Below are positions 24,059 through 32,531 of a DNA stretch of 37,411 nt, piece by piece. The stretch's first letter is position 1. Every line of letters begins with the position of its first letter. The DNA is from CAZSIA01 sp045126355 (GTDB taxonomy: Bacteria; Bacillota_I; Bacilli_A; Acholeplasmatales; Anaeroplasmataceae). The notes under the pieces were generated by a model. The model was not told the DNA's origin and made no database searches. It worked only from the letters and a program-made list of their open reading frames with translations. The DNA lies in NCBI GenBank assembly GCA_045126355.1, contig JBGVOE010000061.1, forward strand, positions 1 to 37,411, in the 5' to 3' direction. Made by a program: the position numbers and the translations under genes.

Positions 24059-24728
24059 ATTTTACAACTGAAGCTAATTCGCTAATCTCTTTACCAATAG
24101 CGTCTTTTGGATTAATATGTTTACCATTAGATAGAATTTCTAAATGTACATGAATGCCAGCTTCAAGATCATTAAGACTTGTTCCGCTAACACCAATTTT
24201 AACATTAGATTCAATTTTATCTCCAACATTTACATTAACACTAGAAAGCGAAGAATATACGCTAGTTACGTCATTTTCGTGTTTTATAGTAATTGTATAA
24301 CCTTCTAATGATTCGCTGTTTCCACTAACAGTTAATACTTCTCCAGGAAATACGTTATAAACATCAAAAATAGAGTTATCTTCTTTTGAAAAACTTATCC
24401 CTTGTGATTCGACATAACCATCTCCGCTATTTTTAACAGCGTTAACTAAAACACTCATATCAGCTTCAAGATCAAAGAATTCTCTTGTTACAACATAACT
24501 TTCTTTAATGGGTAAATGAAATGTTGGGGCTGGTTGTGGTTCTACAGGAGTTTTCTCATCAACTGGTGGAGTCACTATACTACCTCCGCCACCTCCAGCT
24601 TCTTCATCTATAGGTTTCTTCGCTAAAGATGCGATACTAAGTACACTAATAAATGTAACAATTAAAACACCTATAAATATAAGTAAATCTTTTTTCTCTT
24701 TTAAAAAGTTTTTGAAATTATTGTTCAT
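24057..24728 (-). CDS. spoIIQ: SpoIIQ-like forespore LytM-domain protein
   Basis: 223 aa. One membrane segment (about 17-37 of the frame), a Gly/Pro-rich linker, then a LytM/M23 domain (about 80-215). The zinc-site motif HVH is kept (194-196), but the first metal motif is degenerate (SQGISF at 109-114 in place of HxGxD), as in B. subtilis SpoIIQ, which is also not an active peptidase. SpoIIQ sits in the forespore membrane and pairs with SpoIIIAH to form the channel used in engulfment. ATG 24728 is preceded by GAGGTGA; a TTG one codon earlier is less likely. Position next to spoIIID and after DUF1146 supports the call over a generic M23 peptidase. Confidence 0.85.
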   Translation of the reverse strand: MNNNFKNFLKEKKDLLIFIGVLIVTFISVLSIASLAKKPIDEEAGGGGGSIVTPPVDEKTPVEPQPAPTFHLPIKESYVVTREFFDLEADMSVLVNAVKNSGDGYVESQGISFSKEDNSIFDVYNVFPGEVLTVSGNSESLEGYTITIKHENDVTSVYSSLSSVNVNVGDKIESNVKIGVSGTSLNDLEAGIHVHLEILSNGKHINPKDAIGKEISELASVVK

Positions 24729-24746
24729 CAATTTTCACCTCAATTT

Positions 24747-24776
24747 TATTATTTGCAGTGAAATTGAAAATATACA
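24747..24776 (-). promoter_or_regulatory. Forespore-type (sigma-F/G-like) promoter of spoIIQ
   Basis: Minus-strand TGTATA (24771-24776), 17-nt spacer, AATAATA (24747-24753). The -35 fits the sigma-F/G pattern; the -10 matches CATACTA at 5 of 7 positions. In B. subtilis spoIIQ is a sigma-F gene. Confidence 0.45.
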
Positions 24777-24781
24777 ATTAT

Positions 24782-24985
24782 TTAGAATAAAGCATTAACA
24801 TTATTCACAAAAGATGCGATTGCATCAGATAAAAGATGCGAAACGATCAAAGTAACGATAAAATACGCAGCTCTTATTTGCCAAATTTTACCACTTTTAA
24901 ATAAATTTTCAAATCTGAATGAAAATAAGATATTCCATATAAAAGGAATACTTAATAGAAAAGTAAATACATAAACATAATCCAT
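24782..24985 (-). CDS. DUF1146 (YwzB) family small membrane protein
   Basis: 67 aa with two hydrophobic segments (about 4-22 and 40-60) around the basic loop RFENLFKSGKIWQIRAAY. This pattern and its location directly downstream of atpC match the DUF1146/YwzB family (TIGR02327), which sits at the same place in Bacillus. Function unknown. AAGGAG lies 7-8 nt before ATG 24985, embedded in the T-rich tail of the atpC terminator, so expression probably depends on read-through. Confidence 0.8.
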   Translation of the reverse strand: MDYVYVFTFLLSIPFIWNILFSFRFENLFKSGKIWQIRAAYFIVTLIVSHLLSDAIASFVNNVNALF

Positions 24986-25000
24986 AAAAAAATCTCCTTA

Positions 25001-25028
25001 AAGAAAAATAAAGCACATATAGTGCCTT
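25001..25028 (-). terminator. Intrinsic terminator of the atp operon
   Basis: AAGGCAC/GTGCTTT arms on the minus strand (25010-25016 with 25022-25028, 5-nt loop, one G-T pair) followed by ATTTTTCTTT. It overlaps the atpC stop codon. Confidence 0.75.
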
Positions 25029-25428
25029 ATAAATTTCCAGCTTTCACTTTTTTAATATTTTCAAGTAATTCGTGTTCACTTGTTGCTAAATCAGTTTCAA
25101 TTTGACGATTTTTTTCTAATCGACTTTTTCTAATATCTTCTAAATATGCTTCAGCACTTTGCATATCCTCACCTACATGAGCTTCTTGTGCTAGGATAGT
25201 AAGTGTATTATTAATAAACTCAATTACTGCACTATGTAAGCATAAATATAGTTCTTGTTTAGCATACACGAACTTAATAAAACCATATTCAAAAGAAGTA
25301 ATCATAGGGACATGATTTGGTAAAATGCCAAACTCCCCACTCTTACTTTTAACTTGAACATAATCACATATTTCATCAAATAATTTTCCTTGGTGGGTAG
25401 ATACAATAAGCGTAATTACATCTGCCAT
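25027..25428 (-). CDS. atpC: F1 ATP synthase epsilon subunit
   Basis: 133 aa. Central-stalk subunit that links gamma to the c ring and can inhibit hydrolysis. The N-terminal beta sandwich shows SKSGEFGILPNHVPMI, the family signature; the C-terminal part (about 85-133) forms the two-helix hairpin. The start overlaps the atpD stop by one base. Last gene of the atp operon. Confidence 0.93.
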   Translation of the reverse strand: MADVITLIVSTHQGKLFDEICDYVQVKSKSGEFGILPNHVPMITSFEYGFIKFVYAKQELYLCLHSAVIEFINNTLTILAQEAHVGEDMQSAEAYLEDIRKSRLEKNRQIETDLATSEHELLENIKKVKAGNL

Positions 25429-26831
25429 TAGCTTAATTTCTCTGCCTTTTTAATAACATCTTCAATAGTTCCCACTAAACGGAAAGCTTCTTCTGGTAAA
25501 TTATCATGTTTACCATCTAAAATTTCTTCAAAGCCTTTAATTGTTTCAGCGATTGGAACATATGAACCAGGAATACCTGTGAATTGTCCACCAATGAACA
25601 TATTTTGTGATAAGAATAATTTTACTCTACGAGCACGTAATACAACTAATTTATCAGACTCACTTAATTCATCCATACCTAAGATAGCGATGATATCTAA
25701 TAATTCATTATATCTTTGTAGTAATGATTGAACACGTCTAGCAACATTATAATGTCTTACACCTACAACCTCAGGTGATAAAGCACGTGATGTAGAAGCA
25801 AGAGGGTCAACCGCAGGATAAATACCTTCTTCTGTTAATTTACGTGAAAGGTTTGTAGTTGCATCTAAGTGTGTAAATGTTGTTGCTGGAGCTGGGTCAG
25901 TATAGTCATCTGCTGGAACGTAGATAGCTTGAATACTTGTAATTGATCCATCTTTAGTAGATGTGATACGTTCTTGTAAACGACCCATTTCAGTAGCTAA
26001 GGTTGGTTGATAACCTACCGCACTTGGCATTCTTCCTAAAAGTGCTGAAACTTCACTACCTGCTTGTGTAAAACGGAAGATGTTATCAATAAATAAAAGT
26101 ACATCTTGGTGTTCTTTATCACGGAAATGTTCTGCCATTGTTAAACCTGTTAGGGCAACACGCATACGTGCTCCTGGAGGTTCATTCATTTGACCGAACA
26201 CCATGGCTGTTTTATTGATTACACCTGATTCTTTCATTTCAAAGTATAAGTCATTACCTTCACGAGTTCTTTCACCAACACCACTAAATACACTTATACC
26301 ACCGTGTTCTTGAGCAACGTTATGAATTAACTCTTGAATTAATACTGTTTTCCCTACACCGGCACCACCGAATAAACCGATCTTACCACCCTTAATATAT
26401 GGAGCAAGTAAGTCGATAACTTTAATACCAGTTTCAAATACTTCAATTTTACTAGTTAAATCATCAAGTTTAGGTGCATCACGATGAATTGGCATTTTAT
26501 TTGCATCTACTTCATCTAATCCATCAATAGGTTTTCCTAATACGTTAAACATTCTACCTAAAGTAGCTTCACCAACAGGAACACTTATAGGAGCACCAGT
26601 ATCAATTACATCCATTCCACGAACTAAACCATCTGTTGAGTCCATGGCAATACATCTAACGACACCTTCACCAATATGAAGTGCAACTTCTAAAACTAAA
26701 TCAATATCGATAGAATGGTTATTTTCACCACTAACCTTAACTTCTAATGCGTTATTAATGTTAGGAAGGACTTCATCGAATTTAACATCGACTACAGGTC
26801 CTCTAACCGCAATTATCTTTCCTTTATTCAT
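25428..26831 (-). CDS. atpD: F1 ATP synthase beta subunit
   Basis: 467 aa, the catalytic subunit. The Walker A motif GGAGVGKT is at 155-162, the catalytic Glu segment GERTREGNDLY at 186-196, the Walker B region VLLFIDNIFRF, and the DELSE motif near 386. High conservation, usual length. Separated from atpG by 12 nt, with one-base overlap into atpC. Confidence 0.98.
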   Translation of the reverse strand: MNKGKIIAVRGPVVDVKFDEVLPNINNALEVKVSGENNHSIDIDLVLEVALHIGEGVVRCIAMDSTDGLVRGMDVIDTGAPISVPVGEATLGRMFNVLGKPIDGLDEVDANKMPIHRDAPKLDDLTSKIEVFETGIKVIDLLAPYIKGGKIGLFGGAGVGKTVLIQELIHNVAQEHGGISVFSGVGERTREGNDLYFEMKESGVINKTAMVFGQMNEPPGARMRVALTGLTMAEHFRDKEHQDVLLFIDNIFRFTQAGSEVSALLGRMPSAVGYQPTLATEMGRLQERITSTKDGSITSIQAIYVPADDYTDPAPATTFTHLDATTNLSRKLTEEGIYPAVDPLASTSRALSPEVVGVRHYNVARRVQSLLQRYNELLDIIAILGMDELSESDKLVVLRARRVKLFLSQNMFIGGQFTGIPGSYVPIAETIKGFEEILDGKHDNLPEEAFRLVGTIEDVIKKAEKLS

Positions 26832-26843
26832 TTTAATTCTCCT

Positions 26844-27701
26844 TTACTCAACCGCATTTGCTCCAGAGATAATATCAATTAACTCTGTAGTTATCGCACT
26901 TTGACGAGCACGGTTGTATAAGATTTGTAATTTATCAATTACTTCATCAGCATTATCAGTAGCATTTTTCATTGAATTCATTCTTGAAGAATGTTCACTG
27001 ATTTTAGCATCTAAGATAATTCCATAAATTACAGCTTGAATATACATTGGCATAATTTCATCGACGATATTTTCAATACCGCCTTCAAATAAATATTCTC
27101 TATCAACTTCTTCTAATTCCATAGCCGTAACAGGTAATAGGACTTCTGATTTGATTTGAATATTTATACTATTTACAAAGTGATTATAGACAATTACTAA
27201 TTTATCAATTTCGCCTTTTAAATAAGCATTAACAAATTGTTTAGCAATTGGAACAATATCAACATACATAACATCATCTCTAATTAAAACAGGTGATGTG
27301 TTGATAAGCGGATGCTTTTTTGACTTTGTATAGGCAAAAGCTTTTCTTCCGATTGTTCCTACAACATAGTCTCCACCATCAGATGCAACTAGTTGTTCGA
27401 AATGCTTAAATACATTAGCATTATAAGCACCAGCCAAACCTGTATCAGATGAAATTAATAGATAAGCTGTTGTTTTTACTTCACGTTTAACAAACATCGG
27501 ATGAGAATAATCATCTCCAACATTTTGTAACGTTTTAGCAACTAACCCTCTAAATCTATCTAAAAAATCTTGATAATCATTATATGCTTGTTGGCTTCTT
27601 TTTACCTTTGAAGAAGAAACCATATACATAGCTTTTGTAATTTGACTAGTTTTCTTAGTTGAAGCAATTCTGCTTCTTACATCAATTAAAGATTCTGCCA
27701 T
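26844..27701 (-). CDS. atpG: F1 ATP synthase gamma subunit
   Basis: 285 aa. The rotor shaft: N-terminal helix SLIDVRSRIASTKKTSQITKAM and the long C-terminal helix containing ILYNRARQSAITTELIDI form the coiled coil inside the alpha-beta hexamer. Central Rossmann-like part between. One-base overlap with the atpA stop (TAATG). Confidence 0.95.
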   Translation of the reverse strand: MAESLIDVRSRIASTKKTSQITKAMYMVSSSKVKRSQQAYNDYQDFLDRFRGLVAKTLQNVGDDYSHPMFVKREVKTTAYLLISSDTGLAGAYNANVFKHFEQLVASDGGDYVVGTIGRKAFAYTKSKKHPLINTSPVLIRDDVMYVDIVPIAKQFVNAYLKGEIDKLVIVYNHFVNSINIQIKSEVLLPVTAMELEEVDREYLFEGGIENIVDEIMPMYIQAVIYGIILDAKISEHSSRMNSMKNATDNADEVIDKLQILYNRARQSAITTELIDIISGANAVE

Positions 27702-29209
27702 TATAAATACTTTCTCTTAACTTCTTTAATAAATTCTTCTAATTGACTATCACTTGGTAATTCTTTTGTTTCTTTAATATGTTTAGAGATAGCTAAACCA
27801 GCATCACTAATTTCCATTTCTTTATATAAAGTACGTTCAAAATCAGCTAAATCTTCGAAATCAATAGAATCTAAATATCCTTTAGTTAAGGCATAAAGAA
27901 TCACTGCTTCTTTATCAAAAGATACAAGTTCATGTAATCCTTGTTTTAAGATTTCTACTGTTCTTCTACCACGATTAAGACGTGCTTTAGTAGATGTATC
28001 TAAATCAGAACCAAATTGTGTAAATGATTCTAACTCACGGTATGAAGCTAAGTCTAAACGAAGTGTTCCAGATACTTTTTTAACAGCCTTAGTTTGAGCA
28101 CTACCACCAACACGGCTCACTGATAATCCGGCATTAATTGCAGGGCGGATACCTGAGTGGAATAATGCAGTTTCTAAGAAAATTTGTCCATCAGTAATAC
28201 TAATTACATTTGTTGGAATGTATGCTGAAATATCTCCAGCTTGTGTTTCAATAATTGGAAGAGCAGTAATACTACCTCCTCCTAAATCAGCTGATAATTT
28301 TGCAGCACGTTCAAGTAAGCGAGAATGAAGATAGAATACATCCCCTGGGTACGCTTCACATCCTGGTGGTCTATGTAATAATAATGATAACTCACGATAT
28401 GCTACTGCGTGTTTAGATAAGTCATCATAAATAATTAATACATCTTTACCACTATACATAAACTCTTCAGCAAGTGTTACACCTGAATATGGAGCAATAT
28501 ATAAAAGTGGACTTGGTTTTGATGCACTTGCAGTTACAACAATTGAATAACTTAAAGCGTCATGTTCTTTTAATTGTTCAATAATATTTGCAACAGTACT
28601 TTCTTTTTGACCGATTGCAACATAAATACAAATAACATCTTTACCTTTTTGATTGATAATTGTGTCAATGGCAATAGCTGTTTTACCAGTTTGTCTATCA
28701 CCAATAATTAACTCACGTTGACCTTTTCCGATTGGAACTAAGGCATCTAATACTTTAATACCTGTTTCAAGTGGTTCTCTTACACTTTGTCTTTGCATAA
28801 CACCACTTGCTTTAACATCGATAGCACGACGTTTATTAGAAGAAATAGCACCTTTTCCATCAAGTGGATTTCCAAGTGGGTCAATAACTCTTCCCAAGAA
28901 GGCTTCACCAACAGGAATAGATAAGATTTGTCCTGTACAACGTGCAGTATCTCCTTCTTTAACTAAAGAAGTATCACCAAATAAAATAACACCTACGCTA
29001 TCTTTAGCTAAGTCTAAAACAGTTCCGTATACACCATTAGGGAATAGGATTAATTCACTTTGCATTGCATTATCTAAACCATATACCTTTGCAATACCGT
29101 CTCCTACTTCAACAACAGTACCTACATTTTCTGTTTTAATCTCTTCTTTATATGCTTTTATTTGTTCTTTTAATAAGCTTGATATTTCATTAATATTAAT
29201 TTTAGCCAT
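27701..29209 (-). CDS. atpA: F1 ATP synthase alpha subunit
   Basis: 502 aa, the non-catalytic nucleotide-binding subunit. Walker A GDRQTGKT is at 170-177, then VLIIYDDLSKHAVAYRE and the conserved LLLHRPPGCEAYPGDVFYLH region. Two nt after the atpH stop. Regular length and motifs. Confidence 0.98.
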   Translation of the reverse strand: MAKININEISSLLKEQIKAYKEEIKTENVGTVVEVGDGIAKVYGLDNAMQSELILFPNGVYGTVLDLAKDSVGVILFGDTSLVKEGDTARCTGQILSIPVGEAFLGRVIDPLGNPLDGKGAISSNKRRAIDVKASGVMQRQSVREPLETGIKVLDALVPIGKGQRELIIGDRQTGKTAIAIDTIINQKGKDVICIYVAIGQKESTVANIIEQLKEHDALSYSIVVTASASKPSPLLYIAPYSGVTLAEEFMYSGKDVLIIYDDLSKHAVAYRELSLLLHRPPGCEAYPGDVFYLHSRLLERAAKLSADLGGGSITALPIIETQAGDISAYIPTNVISITDGQIFLETALFHSGIRPAINAGLSVSRVGGSAQTKAVKKVSGTLRLDLASYRELESFTQFGSDLDTSTKARLNRGRRTVEILKQGLHELVSFDKEAVILYALTKGYLDSIDFEDLADFERTLYKEMEISDAGLAISKHIKETKELPSDSQLEEFIKEVKRKYL

Positions 29210-29211
29210 TT

Positions 29212-29757
29212 CTAAAAAACCTCCTTACTTGGTTTTGTAGTAAGAACATGATATTCTAAATCATTAATTTTTCTTTTAACACTTAAATCAATACTTACAC
29301 CATTTACTAAGATATGATATCCTCCTAATAATGAAGGATTAACTTTATTAGTAATCACAACCTTATATCCAGCATAATATTTACTTAAGCTATCAAATAA
29401 TTTTTCTTCCTCTTCTTTAGTTAAAGGTTTTTCACTAATAACTAAAGCAACTTTAATTTTATTTGCTTCATTAAATAAATGTAAGAATTCTTCATATATT
29501 TGTTCTATATTAGCAATTCTATCATTATCTAAGATGACAAATAAAAACAAAATAAAATCTTCTGAACAATTTTTAAACGAATTTTTAATCAAATCTTTCT
29601 TTTCTTGTAGTTTAATTTTTGGTGAATTTAAAACTAAAGAAAAATCTTTTTCTTCTTTTAAAATAGTAACAAATGCATCAAATGATTCTTTGCATTCATT
29701 TAAAACATTATCTTCTGTGGCTATTTCAAAAAAGGCACGTGCATATCCTTTATTCAT
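29212..29757 (-). CDS. atpH: F1 ATP synthase delta subunit (OSCP)
   Basis: 181 aa. Joins the top of F1 to the peripheral stalk. N-terminal six-helix domain beginning GYARAFFEIA, and the C-terminal signature NPSLLGGYHILVNG(V). The start overlaps the atpF stop by 8 nt, typical of tight stoichiometric coupling in atp operons. Confidence 0.93.
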   Translation of the reverse strand: MNKGYARAFFEIATEDNVLNECKESFDAFVTILKEEKDFSLVLNSPKIKLQEKKDLIKNSFKNCSEDFILFLFVILDNDRIANIEQIYEEFLHLFNEANKIKVALVISEKPLTKEEEEKLFDSLSKYYAGYKVVITNKVNPSLLGGYHILVNGVSIDLSVKRKINDLEYHVLTTKPSKEVF

Positions 29758-30307
29758 TGTTCATACCACTTTCGATAATTTTAGTAACTGCTTCTAAATA
29801 TTGTTCTTGATCAATTTGATTACCAACAATTTTTTCCGCAGCTAAAAAAGCAATAGAAATAATTTGATTTCTAATATCGTCTTCTTGCATAGCAATTTCG
29901 CGCTCGATTTCCTCTTTTGCCATCGTTAATCTGCGCGTTGCTTCTAATTTTGCCTCATTGATAATTTCTTCTTTTCTTAAATTACCTTGTGCTTCTGCTT
30001 CTTTTAATAGTTTTTGAATTTCTACTTTAGCAGCATCATATTTAACTTTAAGTTCAGCTTCTATTTGTTCTGCTCTTTCTTTTGCTTGTTGTGCTTCAAC
30101 TAAATCTTTATCCATCATATCTCTTCTAGCCTCTAAAAATTCAGTTAAAGGTTTCCATAAGAAAATCTTAACAACAATAAATAAAAGTAGAGTAGCAAGT
30201 AGCTGAATACAAAAATCACGAAGCCAGGTACCTATATCACCACTATTACCTAGTGGTCCAAGACAACCGTTAACAAATTCGGCAATGTCTTTTAAAATTT
30301 GATCCAT
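29750..30307 (-). CDS. atpF: Fo ATP synthase b subunit
   Basis: 185 aa. One membrane helix (about 33-50) after an unusually long, Gly-containing N-terminal segment of about 30 residues, then a long charged coiled coil for the peripheral stalk (about 55-150) and a C-terminal delta-binding part. ATG 30307 has TTAGGTGAT upstream. Single b gene, so a homodimeric stalk. Confidence 0.93.
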   Translation of the reverse strand: MDQILKDIAEFVNGCLGPLGNSGDIGTWLRDFCIQLLATLLLFIVVKIFLWKPLTEFLEARRDMMDKDLVEAQQAKERAEQIEAELKVKYDAAKVEIQKLLKEAEAQGNLRKEEIINEAKLEATRRLTMAKEEIEREIAMQEDDIRNQIISIAFLAAEKIVGNQIDQEQYLEAVTKIIESGMNNE

Positions 30308-30331
30308 CTAAATCACCTAACTCGTTAAATT

Positions 30332-30628
30332 TTATAATGTAACTTTACCTACTAACATGAATGCAATAATTAATCCGTATAAACCAGTTGTTTCAGTAAC
30401 TGCTTGCCCAATTAACATAGTTAAACGAATTGTTCCAGCTGCTTCAGGTTGACGTCCGATAGCTTCCATAGCTTTAGCACCGATTAACCCTTCCCCAATC
30501 GCTGGGCCTAAACCTGTTAATACAGCTAAACCTGCACCAATTGCTGCCATACCCATTGCATAGTATTGACCTTCACCAGCAGCGAATCCTTCTAAAATTG
30601 GTAATAATAAATTAAATAATGTGTTCAT
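30332..30628 (-). CDS. atpE: Fo ATP synthase c subunit with two-carboxylate ion site
   Basis: 98 aa. Two membrane helices joined by the polar loop GRQPEA. The ion-binding motif in helix 2 is QAVTETTGLY with Glu79; in helix 1 GPAIGEG puts Glu46 where sodium-type c subunits have Gln (Ilyobacter numbering 65 and 32). This Glu/Glu plus ETT and Tyr pattern matches the two-carboxylate sodium-coupled rotor described for Fusobacterium nucleatum. The N-terminus is about 15-20 residues longer than usual and hydrophobic. The start is supported by AAAGGAGA about 10 nt upstream of ATG 30628, so the extension is probably real. Confidence 0.95.
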   Translation of the reverse strand: MNTLFNLLLPILEGFAAGEGQYYAMGMAAIGAGLAVLTGLGPAIGEGLIGAKAMEAIGRQPEAAGTIRLTMLIGQAVTETTGLYGLIIAFMLVGKVTL

Positions 30629-30660
30629 AAATATTTTCTCCTTTTTAATTTAAGTTTTTT

Positions 30661-31332
30661 TTATTTTTCGATAATTTTGTCTTCATCTTTTACTTTATTT
30701 CCAGTAAATATTATTGTCAATAACAGGAAGACCGCTGTTTGGACAACTCCAAAGAATATATCAAAAATTGCATTATATATTGGCAGGAATGGAATCGCAA
30801 ACCATCCTAATAGTCCAAATATAATTTTTGATAATACCGCACCACTCATAATATTACCCATTAAACGTAGTGCTAAGGAAACTGGAAGTGTAATCTCCCC
30901 AATTAAATTAATTGGGAATAGTAAAAATACTGGTTCAAAGAAACTTTTACTATAATTTTTTATTCCATTTGATACAATACCAGTAACTTGAATAATAAAG
31001 AATGTAATAATAGCTAACGCTGCATTAACTAATAAATAACTTGTAGGACTCGATAACCCAAAGATACCAGAAATATTAGATACGCATAAAAAGATAGCTA
31101 GTGTTAGAAAATACGGGGCGTAAGCCTTCCAAAATTTACCAACATTTTCTTTAGTCATTTTATTAATCAAATCTACTAAAATGATAAATGGAATTAACCA
31201 TACAGGTGTTTTATCTTCTGGTTTAACTTTTTTAATTTTACTTCCAACAATAATAAAGATTATCGATAAAACAATAGTAATAATTATTGAAGAAATAACT
31301 TGATCAGGTAAACCTGTATAAATAATAGCCAT
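30661..31332 (-). CDS. atpB: Fo ATP synthase a subunit
   Basis: 223 aa, membrane stator that carries the ion half-channels. The essential Arg is in LALRLMGN (Arg156), and the last helix keeps Gln198 (FFGVVQTAVFLLL). Five or six membrane helices. Slightly short because the N-terminal periplasmic part is small. Starts 3 nt after the atpI stop, with GGGAGAAT as ribosome binding site. Confidence 0.95.
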   Translation of the reverse strand: MAIIYTGLPDQVISSIIITIVLSIIFIIVGSKIKKVKPEDKTPVWLIPFIILVDLINKMTKENVGKFWKAYAPYFLTLAIFLCVSNISGIFGLSSPTSYLLVNAALAIITFFIIQVTGIVSNGIKNYSKSFFEPVFLLFPINLIGEITLPVSLALRLMGNIMSGAVLSKIIFGLLGWFAIPFLPIYNAIFDIFFGVVQTAVFLLLTIIFTGNKVKDEDKIIEK

Positions 31333-31335
31333 TAT

Positions 31336-31716
31336 CTATTCTCCCATCCCTTCTTTTTTATTTTTAAAACAAAATCCAATTATAAAAATTGAAAATTTGA
31401 TTATTAACAAACCAATAAAAGTAGCAAAAATATCAATAAAGTCAACAAAGAAAGCAATAAGTAAAGGAATCACACTAACCAATGTCCTTAACATAGACGC
31501 TTTTACAGATTGTTTCACTCCGCTATTTTCACTAAATTTAATGGCATGATAAACATGCATAAAATATGTTATATATGATGTAACTGATCCTAATATATAT
31601 CCAATTAACCAACTGTACTTTTTTAGTATTAGTAATATTATAGAGGCTAAAATAAGAATAATTAAATTAACAACAATAACTTTTTTACTAAATAATTTAA
31701 TCTCTTGGTTTTTCAT
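31336..31716 (-). CDS. atpI: ATP synthase subunit I
   Basis: 126 aa with four predicted membrane helices, matching the ATP-synt_I family in size, topology and position before atpB. AtpI helps assemble the c ring, notably in sodium-type enzymes (family knowledge). The start overlaps the end of the preceding small gene by 20 nt, with AGGTAAGATGA upstream. Confidence 0.8.
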   Translation of the reverse strand: MKNQEIKLFSKKVIVVNLIILILASIILLILKKYSWLIGYILGSVTSYITYFMHVYHAIKFSENSGVKQSVKASMLRTLVSVIPLLIAFFVDFIDIFATFIGLLIIKFSIFIIGFCFKNKKEGMGE

Positions 31717-31933
31717 TCATCTTACCTATATTTAGTAGTTGCATAATAAATAAAATTATTCCCGCAATCGCTCCAATTGTAGCAAATATTCCACCACAAA
31801 GACTAGTTTTAACAACTACATATCTTCCTAATAAATATCCTCCAACCGTTAATACTAATATCAAAAATAAATACTGAGAAACTAACGCGTATAATTTAAA
31901 AACTTTATTTTGTTCCAAATAAACGGTCCCCAC
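31697..31933 (-). CDS. atpZ: AtpZ/AtpI-family small membrane protein
   Basis: 78 aa, two membrane helices with a central GGYLLGRYVV segment and a Gly-rich second helix (GGIFATIGAIAGIILFIMQLL). This is the AtpZ/putative F0F1-ATPase-subunit family (Pfam 09527 type), associated with Mg2+/Ca2+ movement or Fo assembly in alkaliphilic Bacillus. The start is GTG 31933, overlapping upp by 29 nt without a clear ribosome binding site; TTG at 31918 is an alternative. The family call is good, the start is not. Confidence 0.72.
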   Translation of the reverse strand: MGTVYLEQNKVFKLYALVSQYLFLILVLTVGGYLLGRYVVVKTSLCGGIFATIGAIAGIILFIMQLLNIGKMNEKPRD

Positions 31934-32531
31934 AGTCGCCTAAACCAGGTACTATATAACAATTTTCATTTAATTTTTCATCTAAAGCAGCTAAATAGAT
32001 ATCTACATCAGGATGTTCTTCTTGTAATCTAGCTACACCTTCAGGAGCTCCTACTAAACCGATATATCTAATATCTTGAGCCCCTCTTTTTTTAATCATT
32101 GTAATTGCCGCACTAGCGCTACCACCAGTAGCTAACATTGGGTCTAAGACAAAGATTGAAGCTTCTTCTAAATTAGAAGGGAATTTTGCATAATATTCAC
32201 AAGGCTCATGTGTTTGTTCATCACGATATAGGCCGATATGTCCAACTTTGGCAGTTGGGATTAATTGTAAGATTCCTTCTACCATACCTAATCCAGCACG
32301 AAGGATAGGAACAATTACAACATCTTTATCTAATTGCCTAAATTTAGCAACACAAATAGGTGTTTCAATTTCAACTTCTTTTGTTTTTAAATCTCTACAA
32401 ATATCAAAAGTCATTAAGCTAGCAATTTCATTTAATAATTCACGAAATTCTTTTGATTTAGTATCCTTATGACGCATAATTGATAACTTATGTGAAATTA
32501 AAGGATGATCCATAACTACTACTTTACTCAT
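31905..32531 (-). CDS. upp: Uracil phosphoribosyltransferase
   Basis: Salvages uracil to UMP with PRPP. 208 aa. The PRPP-binding motif VLDPMLATGGSA is at 128-139, and the uracil-site tail GLGDCGDRLFG ends the protein. I chose ATG 32531, the conserved start of the family, with GAGG about 10 nt upstream; a second ATG lies two codons earlier. It overlaps the rpiB stop region. upp just before atp is the Bacillus order. Confidence 0.96.
   Translation of the reverse strand: MSKVVVMDHPLISHKLSIMRHKDTKSKEFRELLNEIASLMTFDICRDLKTKEVEIETPICVAKFRQLDKDVVIVPILRAGLGMVEGILQLIPTAKVGHIGLYRDEQTHEPCEYYAKFPSNLEEASIFVLDPMLATGGSASAAITMIKKRGAQDIRYIGLVGAPEGVARLQEEHPDVDIYLAALDEKLNENCYIVPGLGDCGDRLFGTK

Noticed and set aside
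24057..24728. Active M23 cell-wall peptidase
   Set aside because: The first zinc-ligand motif is replaced by SQGISF; only the HVH half remains, as in SpoIIQ.
3991..31000. Several open frames of 60-95 codons opposite or within aroE, aroA, leuS, the lipoprotein genes, atpH and atpB
   Set aside because: They lie wholly inside well-supported genes in another frame, lack ribosome binding sites, and have no recognisable family.
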